The translations under genes and the position numbers were made by a program. Under the pieces are notes generated by a model. It was not told the DNA's origin and did no database searches. It saw only the letters and a list, made by a program, of their open reading frames with translations. A stretch of DNA of 64,000 nucleotides from Humulus lupulus. Taxonomy: Eukaryota > Streptophyta > Magnoliopsida > Rosales > Cannabaceae. This document shows, in pieces, positions 57,565-64,000 of this stretch. Positions within the stretch are counted from its first letter, which is position 1; each line of letters begins with the position of its first letter. The stretch lies in assembly GCF_963169125.1 (NCBI RefSeq), contig NC_084793.1:231709360-231773359 (forward strand), given 5' to 3'.

Positions 57565-59370
57565 TTGAAACAGTTGAGAGAGCCGCGCGAGGTGGAATTC
57601 CACCTTGACAAAGATCAGCTAAAAGCCTCCATGAGGGATCCTCCACCACCTGCAAACATGGAGGCCCCAAGGGAGGCGTCGTCACCGGCAGTCCCACCTG
57701 AGGAGGATCGCCCAAGGTCGGTGGTTGCCCCAGCAAGGGGCGCCGATGAGTTCCTGCCTCCAAGGCCGCCGCAGGTGCCAAACCCCGGTCGGCAGGATCC
57801 AGGCCCATTGAAGCGCCGGGCTGACAAGCACCCTCAGGTCCACTCCGTCAACTCGAGTTCAAAGTCTCAATTCTACGAAGACGAGATACGAGAACTTCAC
57901 CGCAAGAATCAGAGGCTAGAAACCACCCTGGAAAACGTGCAATAGGTGCTAAATGGCCTGTTGCAAGGGAGATCAAACGTGACACTCCCTAAGAGGAAAG
58001 AGAGAGACCAGAGGGGGGTAGAAACCATCATCCCAATAGATGACGGAAAGACCCAACTCTCCACTAGTAACACCACCCGAATGAAGCAGTGCGAACGTCC
58101 TAAACCACCGAAACAGCCCCAGAAACCAGAGCCGAAGACCAATGCTTCCCTTCGTAATGATGATGAGGTCACCTCAAGGAGAATACCCTCAGATTTATGA
58201 AAAGAACTCAACAAAAAGAGGGCGGGTAAAAGGACCACACCCCCTATGGCACCCCGAGAAGGCAAAGGAAAGGGGGATCCTAACCCATCCGCTTTGAGAG
58301 ACTCCCTAAGCAAGAGGAGGCAGGACCTGGACACAGAAATGAGGAGCCTACAAAGCAAAATCATCACCACCTCCGGAGGTCAAGCCTTTGAGGAAGTGTT
58401 CGATCATGAGTCGCCCTTCATCAAAGAGATCCAAACCATCCGGCTCCCAGCCAACTTTAAGGAGCCCCATATGACCCCCTACAAAAGAAGCACAAATCCG
58501 AAATATCATCTGGATGCATTTAACGACCTGATGAAGCTGAGGGGAATTAGTAGTGGGGCCAGATGTCATTCCTTCACTATCACATTGAAATGACCTGCGT
58601 ACAAATGGTTCAAAAGGCTTAGATCGGGGTCCATCAGATCTTGACAACAATTTTTTGATGAATTCCTCCAGCAGCACCATGCCATGCGGGACTACATGAT
58701 GCCAGGCACTAGCCTTGCCAATGTGAAGCAAGGAGAAAATGAGAGTCTAAAGAGCTACATTCACAGGTTCAATATGGAGGCAGCTAAAGTAGGGAGCCTG
58801 ACCCGTAGAGAGCTGAAAATGGCCATCACAACTGGAGTGTGCCCAGGAGGCAAGTTATGGGATAACATGCTCAAGAGGGAGGTCACAGACTTGGATGATT
58901 TCTACGAGCGAGCGCAAAAGTATATTCGCGTGGAAGATGGTCACGAGAGCCTCAAGGCCGGAAAAGACCAGAATTCACCGAAGCCCTCAATCCGGGAGAG
59001 CCAAGGCAATGCAAAGAAAAAGAGGGTCTATGAGGGGGAAAAAGATGATCGACCCTGGAAGCATTAGCGCTCTGATGAGCACAGACAAGGCCCCTACACC
59101 TATTATACTGACCTCACCCATGCGAGAGAGCATATTTTCGTTACAAACGAAAACCAGGTCCCTTTCAGAAGGCCCCCGCCAACGAAAAAAGACTGGTCTA
59201 AAAGAGACCCCAGCAAGTATTGCCAGTATCACAAAGATATAGGCCACACAACGGCGGAATGCAACCATTTGAAGGTGGAAATTGAGGAGCTCATCCGCAG
59301 GTGGCATTTGGGCAGATATGTGCGCAAGGAGAACCCTAGGCCAGAAGAAGAAGCATCCTCGCCGCGGGTG
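57565..59370 (+). pseudogene. Tat-4 gag
   Basis: First Met at 57565 (MKQLREPREVEF), with a Pro-rich N-terminus and a coiled-coil segment FYEDEIRELHRKNQRLE. TAG at 57943 follows TLENVQ and the reading goes on with LNGLLQGRSNVTLPKRK. The capsid domain is 58480-58760 (YHLDAFNDLMKLRGI, DEFLQQHHAMRDYMM), with stops at about 58591 and 58642. Then come GKLWDNMLKREVTDLDDFYE (58850-58910) and, after a stop near 59066, the zinc-knuckle form CQYHKDIGHTTAEC near 59220-59262. It would build the particle and bind the RNA; it is interrupted several times. Confidence 0.9.
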
Positions 59371-60274
59371 CGAGACGTAGCCCCAGAAGTGCAAGGAGAG
59401 GTCAGGACCACCTTTGGAGGACCAGGATTCGGGGGCGAATCAAGGAAGGGACGAAACAGATATACCAGAGAGGCCAGACGAAGTCCACCACCATGCATCC
59501 TAAGTCTGGAGCAATGCCCCCCGAAGAGTTTCAAGGGTGAAAATGACTCAATAACCTTCACCGAAGAAGACGCTCGGGGTGTACACTTCTCCCACAATGA
59601 CCCCCTAGTGTTGACTGTCCAGCTTGCTAACATGAGGGTGCATCGGGTCTTGGTGGATAACAGAAGCTCTGTGGACATCTTGTATCGCCCAGCATTGGAG
59701 AAGATGGGACTAAGCCTTCGCCACCTAAAGCCTTGCACTACGTCCTTGTATGGATTTACGGGAGATTCGATACAGCCCCTGGGGGCAATCGAGTTAGCCC
59801 TTACTATGGGAGAGCAGCCCAGACAAACCACCATAATGGCAAACTTCGTTGTGGTAGATTGCGCCTCAGCCTTCAACGCGGTATTAGGGAGACCTTCCTT
59901 AAGAGAATTGAAGGCGATAACTTCTATATACCATTTAGCTATGAAATTCCTAACTCCCAGGGGAATAACATTCATGGAAGGAGAGCAGAAGGAAGCGAGG
60001 GAATGCTATAACACATCCCTCCGCACAGCCACAAAGCCGACAACACCTATGGAGATGGTTGTGCATGAAGACGTGAACCCAAGCGAGTTGGACCCACGAG
60101 TCACAGAAGAGCCTAGAGCTGAACCAGTAGAGGAATTAGAGGAAATAATGGTCATGAATGAGTCGTTGAGGAAGTTGAAAGTAGGAAAAAACCTTGCCGA
60201 TGACATGAAGGAGATACTAGTAGAGTTCTTAAAAGCCAACCTCGATGTATTCGCCTGGAGTCACGAGGATATGT
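59371..60274 (+). pseudogene. Tat-4 protease and pre-RT linker
   Basis: Continuous frame from 59269 to 60276. The protease active-site segment reads VDNRSSVDILYRPAL, with Arg where Tat-2 has Gly, a likely inactivating change. It is followed by LYGFTGDSIQPLGAIELAL, VVVDCASAFNAVLGRPSL and the linker to RT (RKLKVGKNLADDMKEIL, VFAWSHEDM) with a stop at 60274. Confidence 0.9.
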
Positions 60275-60445
60275 AGGAATAGACCCAGCGGTCATGTGCC
60301 ACCATCTGAACATCGACTCGAAAGCAAGGCCGGTGAGGCAGAAAAGGAGAGCACTAGACCCAGAGAGATACGCGACCCTAAAAGAGGAGGTTGACAAGAT
60401 GAAGGCGAATGGGTTCATTCGAGAGGCATTTTACCAACTATGGTG
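60275..60445 (+). pseudogene. Tat-4 reverse transcriptase stub
   Basis: Only the RT N-terminus remains: QKRRALDPERYATLKEEVDK and ANGFIREAFY. At about 60440 it joins LKWSIELSQFDITYTP, which in Tat-2 lies at the end of the first RNase H. The palm, YVDD box and most of RNase H (about 1.2 kb by comparison with Tat-2) are deleted. Confidence 0.9.
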
Positions 60446-60940
60446 TTAAAATGGTCGATTGAATTAAGTCAGTTCGACATCACTTACACCCCAAGGGCCT
60501 CAATCAACGGGCAGGTACTTGCAGACTTTATAGTCGAGTTTGCCTACCGACCCCAAGAGGAGGGGGAAATAGAGGAGGATGAACCGGCACCTGAAGAGGA
60601 GAGGCACCCCGATGAATGGAGCCTCCATCTAGATGGGGTGTCTAACGAAGGGGGAGCCGGTGCTGGCATAGTGATGACGGGACCTGAAGGGCACACAATG
60701 TATTGTGCCTTGAGATTTGGATTCGAGGCTTCCAATAATGAGGCAGAATATGAGGCGCTGTTGGCCGACCTGCAGCTAGCTAAGGAGTTAAAGGTATCCC
60801 ACTTGCATGTCTTTAGTGACTCACAGCTGGTAGTGTTTCAGGTGAAGGGAAAATACCAAGCTAGAGGTCCAGAAATGGCTGCATACCTCACCAAGGTGAA
60901 GGAGTATTTGGATCAGTTTGAAAAATACATGATAGAATAG
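60446..60940 (+). pseudogene. Tat-4 second RNase H
   Basis: Follows the deletion point: NGQVLADFIVEFAYRP, an acidic linker, then the archaeal-type RNase H with HLDGVSNEGGAGAGIVMTGP, SNNEAEYEALLADLQLAKEL and VFSDSQLVVFQVKGKY. It ends in a TAG at 60938. The sequence goes on in frame (IPREQSANADALAKLA) toward integrase. The RNase H acids in D-G, NEAEYEA and SDSQ look kept. Confidence 0.88.
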
Positions 60941-62328
60941 ATCCCTAGGGAGCAGAGTGCGAACGCTGATGCACTAGCGAAACTCGCCTCCACACGAGAT
61001 GAAGATATGCTTGAGTCTATACCGGTCGAATATCTCCCCAAGCCAAGCATAGCCGAAGAGAGGATCAACACGGTCAAGAGCTCCGAGGAGCCATGGTTTG
61101 CCCCCATTAGGAGGTACTTAAATGACGGGACCTCGCCCTTGGATAAGAAAGAGGCCCGCAGAATTGTTTACAGAGTCACCCAATACACCCTAGTAGATGG
61201 AATCTTGTATAAGAGAGGCTTCTCTACTACACTCCTGCGGTGCATTGATAAGGGAGAGGTGTCAATTTTTTTACAAGAGATACACGAAGGGGAATGTGGA
61301 AACCATGTTGGGGGGCAATCCATGGAAAAAAAGGCTGTCCCCCAGGGGTATTATTGGCCTACCATGGAGAAGAATGTGAGTGAATTCGCAAGAAAGTGTG
61401 ACAAGTGCCAGAGACATGCGACTTACCCACGACAGTCACCAAATGAGTTGGTGAGCATGACCAACCCGTGGCCCTTCACTGTGTGGGGGATTGACTTGAT
61501 AGGGGCACTATCAACCGGAAGAGGAGGAGCTAAGTATGCGGTGGTAGCGATCGACTATTTCACTAAGTGGGTGGAAGCGGAGCCTTTAGTCCCATAACGG
61601 CTAAGCAGATCACCACCTTTGTCAACAAATATATTGTTTGCAGGTTCAGAGTACCTTATAAGATCATCTCCGACAATGGAACACAATTTGAAGGAGGGGT
61701 GTTCGGGGACTACTGCAAGGCAAAAGGAATCAGGAGGAGTTTCTCCACAGTAGTACACCCCCAAGAAATTGGGCAAGTAGAGGCCATCAACAAGATCCTG
61801 AAAAGGAACTGGAAAACTAAGTAGGAAAAGTTGAAATGGGCTTCGGTCAAGGAACTCCCAAATGTGCTCTGGGCCTACAGGACCACCCCCCGTTCCACCA
61901 CTGGGGAGACACCTTTCGCCTTGGCCTACGACTGTGAAGCTGTCCTTCTTGTAGAAATGAAGGTTAACTCCTTCCGCACGTAAGCATACGATGACTAGGC
62001 TAACATCACAACATTGGTTGGGAACTTGGACCTACTGGAAGCCAAGAGGGAAAGGGCGCAACTAAGGCTGGCCACATATCAGCAACGGGCAGCGAGGTAT
62101 TACAATTCAATGGTGCGAGAGAGAAATTTCAGGGTAGGAGACTTAGTATTAAGGAAGGTACTCCCCAACACGCGAGACCTGGGGACGGGGGTACTGGGGG
62201 CGAACTGGGAAGGACCCTACCAGGTCGCTCAGTGCATACCACCAAACACCGATAAGCTGGCGCGCATGGACGACACCATCGTGCCTCGAGCATGGAATGC
62301 GGAACACCTCAAGAAGTACTGCCAATGA
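60941..62328 (+). pseudogene. Tat-4 integrase
   Basis: The zinc region is at 61260-61420 (HEGECGNHVGGQSM, KCDKCQRHATYPRQ). The core has WGIDLIGALSTGRGGAKY, then a frameshift near 61595. IISDNGTQFEGGVFGDYC and PQEIGQVEAINKILKRN supply the other two acids. A stop lies at 61822, then [20 protein letters not shown]. The C-terminal part (62014-62328) has FRVGDLVLRKVLPNTRDLG and ends HLKKYCQ. All three catalytic acids are present but split between frames. Confidence 0.92.
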
Positions 62329-62602
62329 GACTTCCACATCCAATGCAAGCAGTACATGTGCTTAGTTTGTTACGTGTTATGTTAGCTCAGTAGACAAGAA
62401 TCAAAGAGGTTGCCTAGATAACCTCCCAAGTAGATGTAAACTTTATATATATATATCGTTGTAACTTGCTTACTATGAATGAAAATGTTCACATCTTCGC
62501 ATGTTATTTTTCTTCTCTATGCGAGCATCAACCAAAGTGCCTGCCGAAATAAATTTCACCAGACACTTGGGGGGTAGGATAGGAGGCAAAGAATACATCA
62601 AA

Positions 62603-63000
62603 CAGGAGGATCCTAAAAAGGACTCCTCGTATCAGGAGGATCCTAAAAAGGAGGAACCAAAAGGACCCCTTATATCAGGGCCTTAAACGAGTTCCTTAAA
62701 GGGACTCCTCGTATCCTAAAAAGGAGGATCCTAAAAAGGACCCTCTATTCGGAGGATCCTAAAAAGGGCTCCTGAAAAGGAGGATCCTTAAAAGGACTCC
62801 TTGTATCAGGAGGATCCTAAAAAGGACCCTATATCAGGAGGAACCCAAAAGGACCCCTTGTATCAGGGCCTTAAATGAATTCTTTTAAAAAGGGCTCCTA
62901 AAAAGGAGGATCCTTAAAATGACTCCTTGTATTAGGAGGATCCTAAAAAGGACCCTCTATTAGGAGGAACCCAAAAGGACCCCTTGTATCAGGGCCTTAA
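62603..63000 (+). repeat. Minisatellite of GGAGGATCCTAAAAAGGAC units
   Basis: About 12-15 diverged units of 18-30 bp with eight GGATCC sites by eye. Higher-order copies end in TTGTATCAGGGCCTTAAATG at 62660-62690, 62856-62880 and 62982-63005. Confidence 0.9.
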
Positions 63001-63234
63001 ATGAATTCTTTTTTTTAAAAAAAAAATGCATGGTGAACCCTAACAAACAGGGAGGAGGCCAAAAGGTCATATATAATAATAAACAACAACAAGCTTCCAA
63101 ATAAAGGCAGATACTCTCTCAAAGGGAGAAGTCCCAGAAAGAGCACCCGCCAATAAGCCTAGAGCGGCCACCAAGTCGTCTAGCCAAAAAGGGTCCTAAA
63201 AGAGACCCTTGCAAAAATAGTACTATGAATAATG

Positions 63235-63254
63235 ACGAGAAGGACGCTTCTCGC
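63235..63254. terminator. Hairpin in the convergent zone of Tat-4
   Basis: Arms CGAGAAG and CTTCTCG around GACG. Same arms as in Tat-2, with a different loop. Confidence 0.45.
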
Positions 63255-63615
63255 AAGAAATAATAAGCGTGTGCAAAAATATATAAAAGGATAGCTAGAA
63301 CCCAAGGGGTCAATATATCCTTATATGAATAATCAAGAGGCACCAAAAAAGGACCCATTGAACCCTTTCACATGGACTCCAAAGGACCTCTAGCCTGATA
63401 AATAAAAGAGGGGAACCTACCAAAACCCATCATACGGGCTCAAAAAGTCCTCAAACACAGAGGGATAAGAGATGAATAACCGCATATGTATATATTAAAA
63501 GAGTCTTGGTAACATGGCAAGATTTTAAAGAAAAAAAATTATTACAAGCACAATAAGGCTGGAACGAGCATACATTCACAGCGGGCTAACTGGCAAAAAT
63601 TATGAAGTGACGATC

Positions 63616-64000
63616 TCAAGGCCTCCTGCTACAGGCGTTCCACCCAGCCGCCCAGGCAACGACGTGCTCGCCAAAGGAGGAAAAATCGAAGTTTGGATCC
63701 TGACTCCATACACCGTAAAAGGCGCGCTCTATGGACCTATACTCAATAGCTGCCCTGTCTGCCTCTAAGGAAGCGACCCTGTCCTGCGACACGACTGCAA
63801 CAACCTTAGCACCCTCAAGTTCGCCCTCCAAGGAAGCAACCCTGTCCTGCGATGTAGCCGCGGTAGCCTTGGCACCCTGGAGTTCGACCTCTAGGCTGGT
63901 GACCCTTTCCTGCAACATCGTGGCCTTGGAAATCACCCTCTTCTTCTTTTTTGATGAGGCAGAAATTTTCGCCAAAGCCTTTTTTAGCCTAGACCTGGTT
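63616..64000 (-). CDS. Antisense gene of Tat-4, C-terminal exon (coiled coil)
   Basis: The minus strand is open from at least 63975 to the stop before 63616; the rest lies outside the window. It encodes a Lys-rich segment (SSKKKKRVISKA) and a heptad-like coiled coil with a repeated unit (VTSLEVELQGAKATAATSQD, VASLEGELEGAKVVAVVSQD). It ends with AFYGVWSQDPNFDFSSFGEH and a Trp-rich tail. The last motif matches Tat-3 (44900-44990) and, more loosely, Tat-1 (CFYEFWMHNREANFNYL). Opposite strand to Tat-4 pol, as in the other Tat copies. Function is unknown. Confidence 0.75.
   Translation of the reverse strand, partial: TRSRLKKALAKISASSKKKKRVISKATMLQERVTSLEVELQGAKATAATSQDRVASLEGELEGAKVVAVVSQDRVASLEADRAAIEYRSIERAFYGVWSQDPNFDFSSFGEHVVAWAAGWNACSRRP

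Larger units (their letters stand above)
62329..63615. other. Convergent non-coding zone of Tat-4
   Basis: No gene. (TA)n at 62450-62457, the minisatellite 62603-63000, the hairpin 63235-63254, and in reverse the unit shared with Tat-2 and Tat-3 (63120-63320). Confidence 0.6.
56529..64000 (+). mobile_element. Ty3/gypsy Tat-lineage element Tat-4, cut by window end
   Basis: Plus-strand element: 5' LTR 56529-57484, PBS, gag, protease, truncated RT, second RNase H, integrase (ends 62328), a non-coding zone, and the C-terminal exon of the antisense gene on minus (63616-64000). The 3' LTR lies outside. The left flank is ATTAT (56524-56528). Protein similarity to Tat-2 is high. RT is missing from about 60440. 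Confidence 0.92.

Overview
The window is plant nuclear DNA, most likely from a eudicot. It consists almost entirely of LTR retrotransposons inserted into one another. No host gene, tRNA, rRNA or CRISPR array could be recognised. The species cannot be named because only repeats are present. The plant origin rests on Ty1/copia, Athila, Tat and Tekay-like elements, plant-type primer binding sites, and introns with GT-AG borders inside an element-borne antisense gene.

Layout from left to right. (1) 1-480: a decayed Ty1/copia pol fragment. (2) 505-4126: a solo LTR of a long-LTR, Tekay-like gypsy family (TSD TGATG), itself hit by another solo LTR at 699-2015 (TSD AAGGG). (3) 4217-6556: a decayed minus-strand copia element (copia-C) with its 224-bp 5' LTR and PBS, interrupted at 4802-5421 by another LTR. 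(4) About 6878-35667: a plus-strand copia element (copia-B). It is split by a 1.9-kb minus-strand solo LTR (7264-20750), which contains the gypsy/Tat element Tat-1 (8283-19899, TSD ATGAT), which contains a Tekay-like solo LTR (11196-13565, TSD ATTTA). Copia-B is split again by Tat-2 (21148-33236, TSD ATGGT), which holds a further solo LTR (30876-32081, TSD ATCTC). (5) From 35668: Tat-3, which has broken copia-B and carries a solo LTR (37445-40057, TSD GAAGC), a truncated Tekay-like element (about 40450-43236) and an Athila element (46594-54080). The Athila element is broken by a Tekay-like element (LTR 54081-56336), and that by Tat-4 (56529 to beyond the window end). The right end is therefore a nest five insertions deep.

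How the parts work together. The four Tat elements share one organisation: LTR, PBS, gag, protease, reverse transcriptase, RNase H, a second RNase H, integrase, a non-coding zone, then a separate spliced gene on the opposite strand that converges on pol, then the PPT and LTR. This antisense gene (aORF) has a plant 'putative gypsy type transposon' domain, a coiled coil and, in three copies, a shared C-terminal motif. A short hairpin lies between the two convergent genes in all four copies. None of the elements looks autonomous. Tat-1 has lost most of gag and all of protease, Tat-2 the integrase core, Tat-4 most of RT, and all carry stops or frameshifts. Four internal solo LTRs with perfect 5-bp target duplications, plus a fifth with a 6-bp one, show that unequal LTR recombination has been removing internal regions here.
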